Shown: piece by piece, positions 1-6,319 of the stretch | Position numbering within the stretch: position 1 is the stretch's first letter | Layout: each line of letters starts with the position of its first letter | From: Bacillota bacterium | GTDB taxonomy: Bacteria > Bacillota > Clostridia > Lachnospirales > Lachnospiraceae | Direction: 5' to 3' | Assembly (NCBI GenBank): GCA_023386315.1 | Contig: JAEWJZ010000024.1 | Location: 1 to 6,319 of the forward strand | Length of the DNA stretch: 6,319 bases | Notes under the pieces: model-generated | Told to the model about the DNA's origin: nothing | Databases searched by the model: none | Seen by the model: only the letters and a program-made list of their open reading frames with translations | Made by a program: the position numbers and the translations under genes

Positions 1-3000
1 CCGCCGTTGTATCTCCATAATGCGGTATAAACTACATTTTCTGATACGGTCTTTGCGATATCTTTATTCCAGCCGATAAAACTGTAGTTACCGTTTGCTG
101 TAGTCTGCCCTTCAAATGCAGGAACCGCATCTCCATAGCTGAGACCTGTGTTAGTCTGTGCATTAAATGAGCCATGCTCTCCTGGATTATAGGTTATTGC
201 AAACTGCTGCTTAAAGTAAACCCGGAGCACCATACCGCCATCGCCTGCCACTGCTGCCTCAAATACATTGGCTGCATTTGAATCGAGTATATATCCGCTC
301 AATGCTGCCTTATCAGAATCGGTTACGGCTGCCAGCGCATCCGTTGTTCCTGCTCTCAATGAAGAATTATTAGCCTTCTCCGGATACTTTCCTTTACTCT
401 CGTAATAGAATTCCACTGTATATTTGGTGCTGGTTGAAGAAATCCATTGTGCAACATAAGTGTTGTCTGTAGTAACAACCGGCTCAGGTTTTGGACTCCA
501 GCCTGCGAATACATATCCTGGCTTACCCATGGGCGTCCCGTCATATTCCGGAGTTACTGTGCTGTAATCCAGACCTTCCGCCTTCTGAATTGCAAAGGTT
601 CCCTGGGTACCGGGCGCATAAGTTACTGTGAACTGCTGTTTGAAGTAAACCTTAAGAACCAGACTTCCATCTCCGGCGATTGTTCCACCCAATACATTTT
701 CTCTGGCTTCGTCAAACACGTAACCTGGTTTCTTTATTTGCCTGTCATCAGCAGTCACCTCAGCCTCAGATTCCGTATAACCATTTCTGGTATACGAATA
801 CGTTGGCTGCTCTGCATATTCTCCATTTACCTGATAATACAGGTCTACAATATAATTAACCTGCACCGGATCATAATAAACATTTATTACATTGTTTTCT
901 CCGGTTATAACCGTAGGCAGTTCCGGATTGTATGGCTTATCTGATAATTTGTATCCAGCCTTTTCCTTTAAAGTTACCTGATTTACTGTTGGCTTAGCTA
1001 CCAATACTTTTTGATTTTCTTCTGCCCCTGCATCCTCACTGTTATTATAGAAATATCTGATTTTGTAATTCAGTGTCTGATCCTCATCTATTTCATAATA
1101 TACAGTTTTTTCGTTAGGGCCTTCTGAGGTGATTGTCATGCTTTCTGGCTGCTCTGCCATCAGCTTATACCCGGTTGTGGTTTTTTGCGGATTGATCCAG
1201 GTTACTTCTCCTACGGGTGCACTTGCTGTCAGAGACTCAAGACCGGGCACCTCAGTTGTAGTATCTTTGATATAGTAATTGACCCTATAATCAAACTTCT
1301 GGGTATCATCAATCTCATAATACACCGTCTTCTCGTTGGGACCTGCTGAGGTGATTGTCATGCTTTCCGGCTGTTCCGCCATCAGTTTATAGCCAGTTTT
1401 GGTCTTTGGCTCATTCCTCCAGGTAAATTCCCCTACCGGTTTCTTTCCTGTCAGAGCTTCAAGTCCGGGTACCTCAGTTGTGGTATCTTTGATATAGTAA
1501 TTCACACTATAATCAAAATTCTGGGTTTCATCAATCTCATAATATACTGTCTTCTCGTTGGGGCCTTCTGAGGTGATTGTCATGCTGGCTGGCTGATCGG
1601 CCATCAGCTTGTAACCGGTTGTCGTCTTTGAAGCATTGCTCCAGGTAAATTCCCCTACTGGTTCACTTCCTGTCAGAGCATCAAGATCTGGTACCGCAGT
1701 TGTGGTGTCTTTGATATAGTAATTGACTCTAAAATTAAATTTCTGAGTTTCATCAATCTCATAATACACCGTCTTTTCGTTGGGACCTGCTGCTGTGATT
1801 GTCATGCTTTCCGGCTGTTTTGCCATCAGTTTATAGCCAGTTGTGGTCTTTGGCTCATTCCTCCAGGTTATTTCCCCTACCGGTTTACTTCCTGTCATGG
1901 ACTTAAGACCTGGCACTGCTGTTGTGGTATCTTTAATAAAGTAATTCACCGTATAGCCAAACTTCTGGGTATCATCGATCTCATAATACACCGTCTTCTC
2001 GTTAGGACCATCTGAAGTGATTGTCATGCTGGTTGGCTGGTCAGCCATCAGCTTATAGCCGGTTGGGGTCTTTGACTTATTAGTCCAGGTAAATTCCCCT
2101 ACCGGTTTCTTTCCTGCCAGAGCTTCAAGACCGGGTACCCCGGTTGTGGTATCTTTGATATAGTAATTCACACTATAATCAAAATTCTGTGTTTCATCAA
2201 TCTCATAATATACGGTCTTCTCGTTGGGGCCTCCTGAGGTGATTGTCATGCTGGTTGGCTGATCGGCTGCCAGCTTATATCCGGTTACAGTCTTCGGGTC
2301 ATTTTTCCAGGTAAATGTTCCTACTGGTTTACTTCCTGTCAGTGGAGTAAGACCTGGTACCCCAATGGTAGTATCTTTGATATAGTAATTTACCGTATAA
2401 CCAAACTTCTGCGCTTCATCAATCTCATAGTATACCGTTTTCTCGTTAGGACCAGTGGCGGTGATTGTCATGCTTTCCGGCTGACCATCTACCAGCTTAT
2501 AGCCAGTTGCGGTCTTAGATTCATTTTTCCAGTTAAATGTTCCTACCGGTTCACTTCCTGTCAGTGGCGGAAGACCTGGTACAACAGTTGTAGTATCTTT
2601 GATATAGTAGTTTACTGTATAGCCAAACTTCTGCTTATTATCAATCTCATAATAGACAGTCTTTTCGTTCGGACCTGCTGCTGTGATTGTCATACTCACC
2701 GGCTGTGCTGGACTGGTCACCAGCTTATAGCCCGTTGCTGTCTTCGGCGCATTGCTCCAGGTGAACTCCCCTACCGGTGCATTTCCGGTCAGTGGCGCAA
2801 GACCTGGTACTGCTGTTGTAGTACCTTTGATATAATAGTTTACCGTGTAGCCGAACTTCTGCGTATCATCAATCTCATAGTACACTATCTTTTCGTTTGG
2901 ACCTGCGGCTGTGATTGTCATACTCGCCGGCTGTGCTGGACTGGTCACCAGCTTATAGCCAGTTGTTGTTTTAGATACATTGCTCCAGGTAAATGTTCCT

Positions 3001-6000
3001 GCTGGCGCACTTCCTACCAGTGGTGTAAGACCCGGCACCGCAGCTGTGGTACCTTTGATATAATAGTTTACCGTGTAGCCGAACTTCTGCGTATCATCAA
3101 TCTCATAGTACACTATCTTTTCGTTTGGACCTGCTGCTGTGATTGTCATACTCACCGGCTGTGCTGGACTGGTAACCAGCTTATAGCCCGTTGTTGTTTT
3201 GGGTACATTTCTCCAGGTAAACTCCCCTATCGGTGCACTTCCTGTCAGTGACGTAAGTCCCGGTACCGCAGCTGTGGTACCTTTGATATAATAGTTTACT
3301 TTATAGTCAAACTTCTGCGTACCATCTACTTCATAATACACTGTCTTTTCGTTCGGACCGGCGGCTGTGATTGTCATACTCACCGGCTGTGCTGGATTGG
3401 TCACCAGCTTATAACCCGTTGTTGTTTTGGGTACATTTCTCCAGGTGAACTCCCCTATCGGCGCACTTCCAGTCAGTGACGCAAGACCCGGTACCGTGGC
3501 TGTGGTACCTTTGATATAATAGTTTACCGTATAGTCAAACTTCTGCGTACCATCTACTTCATAATACACTGTCTTTTCGTTTGGACCTGCGGCTGTGATT
3601 GTCATACTCACCGGCTGTGCTGGACTGGTCACCAGCTTATAGCCCGTTGTTGTTTTGGGTACATTTCTCCAGGTAAACTCCCCTATCGGTGCACTTCCTG
3701 TCAGTGACGCAAGACCTGGTACCGCAGCTGTGGTACCCTTGATATAATAATTCACTGTATACCCGAACTTCTGAGCATCATCTACTACAAACTTAGCATA
3801 GAAAGTTGTACCGTCTGCCCAGCCATCAGCCGGACGTGCTGGTGCATATTTATCAGCAGTAGATACTGGAACAGTACACGCTGCATCACTATACCAACCG
3901 CTAAGCTTATATCCCGTGTTTGCAGTTGCTGCAGCCCCTTTAGAAACTCCAATGTCTGGATTTAAATATTCATTCGCGGGAGATACTTTACCTCCTCCTA
4001 CTGCCTGGAACTTAATCTGAACACTGTTTTTTAACCTCCATTGTGCATATAAAGTTACTGTATTCGCCGTCCCGGAATGATTCGCAGCAATAAATTCCTC
4101 TGTAAGCCTGAATGAGCCCCCTTCGTTAAAAGCTACACCGCTTCCATCAGACCGGGTATTCCAACCATTAAATACGTATCCATCTTTCTTTAATGGAAGC
4201 CAGGTCCCGCTTTCATACCCGCCTGCTTTAGCTACCGTAACATTTTCATCCAGATCGTACCCTTGACCATCCGGAGTTAATCCGCCAGTATTACCATTTC
4301 CATCATAGTCAACATAATAGCTCTCATTATTTCTAATGATGCCATCCACATGCCATCCTTCCGTTCCACAAGCTGCTGACTCATATTTTATAACATACCA
4401 TTCAATATACTCATTATCTTTTAGATTTCTTTTTGTCCAGTCATCAGTAACCTGGTAAAATTTACTGTTTAAATTTGCCTGTACATTATCCTTTCCAGTC
4501 ACAGTTATTAAAGGGTTGATATAATTTAATAGATTATCCCCAAATCCTATCGTTTTGTAAAATTGCCCATAATCCTTATAAATAAACTCATAGCTGCGAC
4601 TAGTCTGGTTTCTTGGCTCTGCCGGCAAATCGCCGCCATCATTTAAAACCGCTACCCATAATCGTCCAGTCGCGTTCCCTCCTGTTTGTGCCCAAACCGC
4701 ATATAAAGTTTTGGTTTTAGCAGTTTCGCTGGCATTTATTGTAAATGTGTCTGTATAAACTTCATTATACCCTGCATTACCTTTAGCAGTAATTTTACCT
4801 CCGTCTGGAGATTCGCTCCAGCCTATAAATTGGTAATCCGCTTTCTTAAGGCCGCTGCCATCAGGTAATTCTATAGAATCTCCGGGTTTTACATTTTGTG
4901 AAGAGACGGTTCCCTGACCACCATTGGCATTAAACTGGACTGTTATACCAGCCTCCTTATACCATAAATAAATATTGTTTTCATTCACATCTATCCAACC
5001 AGATGATGAAGTTTTATATTTTAAAGTATTCCACAGAAAATCAGCTTCATTTTTGAGTTCCTGAATCACGTCACCACTAACGTAATTACTTCCGATTGTA
5101 GCTTTTTCAAATGTGTATCCACTTACGTCCGGTGCAATGTCTTTAATAGATACAGGTTTATTACTATCAAAAGCTGCATAACGCTTAGCATCTGTTCCAA
5201 TAGGTTCCACCACTCCATTGTCGTATTTTACAATATTTAATGGAACAACTTTATTTCCAAAAAAATTATAAAAAACGATTGTATAAGTTGAAAAATGTTC
5301 TGCCTCAAACGTAATCTCATGAATGCTTTTACTTTTCTCTACATTCAATTCTTCTGAGACAGGCTCCACATAAGTCACATCCGAAGCTGTTACATCTGCC
5401 TGTGGTTCCTCTTCTTTAGTCGTGGCAACATATACCACCTCAACCGTATCAGCTTCCTTACTGTGCTCCTCCATTGGAGTCCCGGAAAACGTCACCTGTA
5501 CAACACCATTCCAAATTTGGTTATCCAGCTTGTTGCCGTTGTAGTCAAGAAGATCAATGTTATAAGATAAAGAACTAATTACTTCTTTATCCTCTCCTTT
5601 CGCTGCTGCCTCAGCCTCAACCTTTTCTTTAACTGCATCCCCGATGCCGGTAACAACGTTTGCTGTTGCTTTTACGCCTTTTGGTAAAACTCCTTCAGGT
5701 GCATACAAACGAATAACAGTGCCATCCTTCATAGCAAGCTCGGATGCGAATTCAGGATGTTCTCCAGTCTCCGTCATAAAGACTTCAACTTCCTGATCTT
5801 CATAAATCTCTGGAACAGAATACCAACTGGTCTGCGAACCATCATTATTATCTGTCACAGAATCAGGATTAAGTGTTTGTGTATTAGCCGTCACACTCTC
5901 AATCGCATATCCAATCTGATTCTTAACGCCAAAGGTCAATTCCTGACCTTCCTCAACACCCCTTGGTCCTTCAATGATACGGGCACTGGCTTCAGGATAG

Positions 6001-6319
6001 ACAGTATACGAAATCTTATATCCATCATAGTCCTCAAAAGCTTTTAATTGATTAATTGTAACCGTATAAGCCTTGGCTGTAGAGCAATATCCCATTCCTA
6101 CCAAATCGGCTGTTCCTGCTGCAGAAGTCCCGGTTTCTGATTTGGGCGTCTCTGCCGCCGGCTTACTCTCCGATGGGGAAGCCACTCCAGAAACTGTCTC
6201 TGCCGATTTCCGGTCTACAGAAGCCTGCGTGGATTCGGCCTGCGTAGTTTCAACCTGTGTAACTTCGGCCTGTGTGGTTTCAACCTGTGTGGTTTCCGCC
6301 TGCGTGGTTTCCGCCTGTG
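1..6319 (-). CDS. Giant MucBP / InlB B-repeat surface protein, partial at both ends
   Basis: One minus-strand frame runs through the whole window, 2105 whole codons (6317 down to 3) without a stop, so both start and stop lie outside. The translation is almost entirely small beta-rich extracellular modules: a Thr/Glu/Gln-rich N-terminal stretch, three N-terminal modules, five InlB-like repeats (GW core, ending in a Trp or Phe), twelve MucBP-like repeats and a divergent thirteenth. There are very few cysteines and no long hydrophobic stretch, as expected for a secreted wall protein. No signal peptide, LPXTG motif or membrane anchor is visible; they would sit above 6319 and below 1. Known family members act as adhesins or wall stalks that bind host mucus, glycans or matrix. 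Binding here is inferred from architecture only, and no ligand can be named. Frame continuity was checked by position at both ends and at several internal sites. Confidence is high for the gene and moderate for the adhesin role. Confidence 0.93.
15..443 (-). repeat. Composite module copy 2: MucBP-like half plus InlB-like half
   Basis: Residues 1959-2101, the same order as the neighbouring copy. The first half (204-443) has YTVEFYYESKGKYPEKA, LRAGTTDALAAVTDSDKAA, SGYILDSNAANVFEAA and AGDGGMVLRVYFKQQ. The InlB-like half (15-203) has FAITYNPGEHGSF, GLSYGDAVPAFEG, YSFIGWNKD and YTALW. Four further residues (RYNG) follow before the window ends. The copies are clearly homologous but well diverged, so more copies may follow beyond position 1. 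Confidence 0.82.
444..860 (-). repeat. Composite module copy 1: MucBP-like half plus InlB-like half
   Basis: Residues 1820-1958. The first half (633-860) runs VNYIVDLYYQVNGEYAEQP, YSYTRNGYTESEAEVTADD, GYVFDEARENVLGG and AGDGSLVLKVYFKQQ. The second half (444-632) is InlB-like: FTVTYAPGTQGTF, GLDYSTVTPEYDG, PGYVFAGWSPKPEPVV, NTYVAQW. Related paired modules recur in Clostridia surface proteins. The two halves are continuous, with the second starting immediately after KQQ. Confidence 0.82.
861..1073 (-). other. Divergent thirteenth MucBP-like unit
   Basis: Residues 1749-1819, 71 residues. It keeps the frame of the array (LNYKIRYFYN at the start, AGYKLSDKPYNPELP in the middle, NVINVYY at the end) but lacks the NEKTVYYE, VPGL and EFTW motifs. 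The NVINVYY end matches the canonical MucBP terminal strand better than the array units do. It is probably an ancestral or separately acquired unit that borders the array on its C-terminal side. Confidence 0.7.
1074..2627 (-). repeat. MucBP sub-array B: units 6-12, 222 bp each
   Basis: Seven 74-residue units carry NYYIKDTT (NYFIKDTT in unit 9) and the shorter loop, KL followed by three or so residues and QP, before SMTIT (for example KLMAEQPESMTIT). They differ more from each other than sub-array A units do, implying an older expansion. Units 8 and 11 share FDYSVNYYIKDTT and KKPVGEFTW and are preceded by ETQN in both cases. Unit 10 has VPDL instead of VPGL. Confidence 0.88.
2628..3767 (-). 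repeat. MucBP sub-array A: units 1-5, 228 bp each
   Basis: Five 76-residue units share two class marks: NYYIKGTT and a two-residue-longer loop, KLVT(S/N)PAQP, before SMTIT. Units 1-3 are nearly identical in protein (APIGEFTWRNVPKTTTGYKL in all three) and close in DNA, which suggests the youngest duplications are here. Units 1 and 2 end YYEVDGTQK, while units 3 and 4 share the rarer PNEKIVYYEIDDTQK. Confidence 0.88.
3789..4037 (-). other. InlB-like repeat 3
   Basis: Residues 761-843. The order is VQIKFQAVGGGKVSP, GYKLSGWYSDAACTVPV, then a WADGTTFYAKF end strand. The terminal Phe replaces the usual Trp, as in a common InlB-like variant with a 'GW-SDAAC' core. It contains one cysteine. A seven-residue linker (VVDDAQK, 3768-3788) joins it to the MucBP array. 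Confidence 0.7.
4038..4319 (-). other. InlB B-repeat 2
   Basis: Residues 667-760. It begins YYVDYDGNGNTGG, continues with KKDGYVFNGWNTRSDGSG and ends TVTLYAQW, matching the InlB / Listeria-Bacteroides repeat order. At 94 residues it is long for the family, with extra sequence in the first loop (LDENVTVAKAGGYESGTW) and before the last strand. Confidence 0.8.
4320..4691 (-). other. Unassigned module with 'IEWYVIK ... WHVDG' motif
   Basis: Residues 543-666 lie between two InlB repeats. Visible elements are GRLWVAVLNDGGDLPAEP, a Tyr/Phe-rich stretch (YEFIYKDYGQFYKTIGFG), DNEYIEWYVIKYES and GWHVDGIIRN. The 'WYVIK ... WHVDG' pairing recurs in Firmicute InlB-repeat proteins, but I cannot name the domain. 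It holds one cysteine (in ESAACGTEG). The base composition is the most AT-rich in the window. Confidence 0.45.
4692..4946 (-). other. InlB B-repeat 1
   Basis: Residues 458-542. This is a classic Listeria-Bacteroides / InlB B-repeat layout: ITVQFNANGGQGTV, then a SIELPDG turn, YQFIGWSESPDGG, and the terminal TLYAVW. The family is a small ubiquitin-like beta fold used as a building block of bacterial surface proteins. At 85 residues it is longer than the usual 60-70, with an insertion between GW and the terminal strand (GNAGYNEVYTDTFTINASET). Confidence 0.85.
4947..5273 (-). other. Module with 'GYTFEKA ... IYLWY' pattern
   Basis: Residues 349-457. After the preceding module the chain runs through FYNFFGNKVVPL and an IKDIAPDVSGYTFEKATIG core to LKYKTSSSGWIDVNENN and IYLWYKEAG. 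The 'GYTF-KA ... W-V--N-IYL-Y' arrangement resembles a MucBP-type beta domain with a long insertion. It is commonly placed directly before the first InlB B-repeat in related proteins. It is AT-rich and Asn/Lys/Tyr-rich, unlike the MucBP array downstream. Family assignment is tentative. Confidence 0.45.
5274..5747 (-). other. Surface-protein module, 'APEGVLPKG ... HFSTYTIV' type
   Basis: Residues 191-348. The segment opens with a strand pair around DGTVIRLYAPEGVLPKGV, continues with a charged Lys/Glu/Ala-rich helix-like stretch (KEKVEAEAAAKGEDKE), then LSYNIDLLDYNGNKL, a VVQVTF strand and a VEVVYVATT strand. It closes with ITFEAEHFSTYTIV. This order (polar 'APEG-LP-G', then 'Y-I---D--GN', then 'F-A-HFSTY-I') recurs in adhesin-like proteins of gut Clostridia, usually once and ahead of InlB repeats, as here. 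I recognise the pattern from memory and do not name a Pfam entry. Function is unknown, presumably structural or ligand-facing. Confidence 0.55.
5748..6089 (-). other. N-terminal beta-rich module (bacterial Ig/beta-grasp-like)
   Basis: Residues 77-190. The segment has the pattern YTVTI, then EEGQELTFGV, then GYAIESVTANTQTL, a Tyr-Ser-Val-Pro strand, and EDQEVEVFM. This resembles the common extracellular repeat built as 'G-dLTF-V ... GY-v-SV--N ... Y-i ... D--V-V', which sits in the N-terminal part of many Firmicute surface proteins. It contains one of the very few cysteines in the window (residue 78). The exact family is not assigned; an HMM or structure comparison would decide it. Confidence 0.5.
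6090..6224 (-). other. Low-complexity Ser/Ala/Glu/Pro linker
   Basis: Residues 32-76 are rich in Ser, Ala, Glu, Pro, Lys and Thr (for example SPSESKPAAETPKSETGTSA) and show no domain pattern. It joins the pentapeptide repeat to the first folded module and is probably disordered. An in-frame Met at residue 75 is not a likely start, because the frame continues upstream through the tandem repeat. Confidence 0.7.
6225..6319 (-). repeat. 15-bp in-frame tandem repeat encoding (A/V)E(T/V/S)TQ pentapeptides
   Basis: Six full 15-bp units plus a partial one run off the window edge. On the minus strand they encode Q followed by AETTQ, AETTQ, VETTQ, AEVTQ, VETTQ and AESTQ (residues 1-31). The period is a multiple of three, so copy-number change would keep the frame. 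Such Thr/Glu/Gln-rich stretches are usual just after the signal peptide or as flexible spacers in Gram-positive surface proteins. The position at the N-terminal side fits this, but the signal peptide is not in view. The true copy number is unknown because the array continues beyond 6319. Confidence 0.9.

Larger units (their letters stand above)
1074..3767 (-). repeat. Tandem array of twelve MucBP-like repeats
   Basis: Residues 851-1748, 2694 bp, with no spacer between units. Each unit reads F-Y-VNYYIK, then (G/D)TT--VPGL, PVGEFTW-N, KT-TGYKL, SMTIT, GPNEKTVYYE(I/V)D. This is the MucBP-domain pattern: a first strand with Tyr, Gly-Glu before the second strand, GYKL, and a terminal VYYE strand. 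MucBP domains occur in mucus-binding proteins of lactic acid bacteria and widely in Firmicutes, where they often serve as stalk modules. Unit boundaries from the N-terminal end, as high coordinates: 3767, 3539, 3311, 3083, 2855 (76 residues each), then 2627, 2405, 2183, 1961, 1739, 1517 and 1295 (74 residues each). None contains cysteine. Mucin binding is not shown by the sequence. Confidence 0.9.

Noticed and set aside
356..544. Minus-strand 62-codon open frame
   Set aside because: It overlaps the main gene in a different frame on the same strand, and its product is unlike any domain seen here.
447..944. Plus-strand 165-codon open frame
   Set aside because: It lies fully antisense to the composite modules and divergent unit of the large gene. 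Its translation is a low-quality mix of Ile, Arg, Tyr and Ser with no domain pattern, and the opposite strand has clear, conserved protein motifs.
1074..3767. CRISPR-like regular repetition
   Set aside because: The period is 222-228 bp with no separate repeat and spacer parts. The whole unit is conserved, codes for protein, and stays in frame.
1074..3767. Self-formed isopeptide bonds in each repeat, from invariant Lys (YYIK), Asn (FTW-N) and Glu (PNEK)
   Set aside because: The residues are conserved across the units, but MucBP-like domains are not known to me to form such bonds, and conservation here may only reflect recent duplication. A structure or mass measurement would be needed.
5757..6047. 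Plus-strand 96-codon open frame
   Set aside because: It is antisense to the N-terminal module, and its product shows no recognisable pattern. It is best explained as a chance frame opposite a coding strand.
6225..6319. Iteron or protein-binding direct repeats
   Set aside because: The 15-bp repeats are in frame and encode a Thr/Glu/Gln spacer typical of surface proteins. No origin or replication gene is nearby.
1..6319. Promoter, ribosome binding site, terminator or attachment site
   Set aside because: The window is entirely inside one coding sequence, and no convincing hairpin plus T-run or gene boundary was seen. AT-rich patches near 4440-4560 and 5220-5290 are coding and were not called as promoters.

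Overview
The whole window lies inside one very long gene read on the minus strand. A single reading frame (codons whose lowest + coordinate is a multiple of 3) is open from position 6317 to position 3. That is 2105 codons with no stop, and both the start and the end of the gene fall outside the window. I see no intergenic DNA, RNA gene, promoter, terminator or second gene. The product is a giant multi-domain surface protein of the MucBP / InlB B-repeat adhesin type found in Gram-positive bacteria. Domain style, protein size and a mixed, moderately AT-rich base composition suggest a Firmicute, most likely a gut Clostridia/Lachnospiraceae-like organism. That assignment is inference; the species cannot be read from this window.

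Layout from the N-terminal side (high coordinates) to the C-terminal side (low coordinates), with residues numbered from the first whole codon at 6317: (1) a Thr/Glu/Gln pentapeptide repeat encoded by a 15-bp tandem repeat (6225-6319, residues 1-31) and a Ser/Ala/Glu/Pro linker (residues 32-76); (2) a beta-rich N-terminal module (77-190); (3) a module of the 'APEGVLPKG ... HFSTYTIV' type (191-348); (4) a 'GYTFEKA ... IYLWY' module (349-457); (5) a first InlB B-repeat (458-542), an unnamed 'IEWYVIK ... WHVDG' module (543-666), and a second and third InlB-like repeat (667-760, 761-843); (6) a tandem array of twelve MucBP-like repeats (851-1748), five of 76 residues followed by seven of 74; (7) a divergent thirteenth unit (1749-1819); (8) two copies of a composite module, each a MucBP-like half joined to an InlB-like half (1820-1958 and 1959-2101).

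The parts make sense together as a secreted, wall-associated stalk. The N-terminal modules would be the exposed part, with repetitive small beta domains forming the stalk beneath. A signal peptide and a wall anchor are expected beyond 6319 and below 1 respectively, but neither is visible. The most notable observations are the two-class repeat array with signs of recent in-frame duplication, a three-unit (666-bp) higher-order periodicity, the composite pair, and a sharp GC contrast between domains of the same gene. I found no sign of a new enzymatic or defence system.
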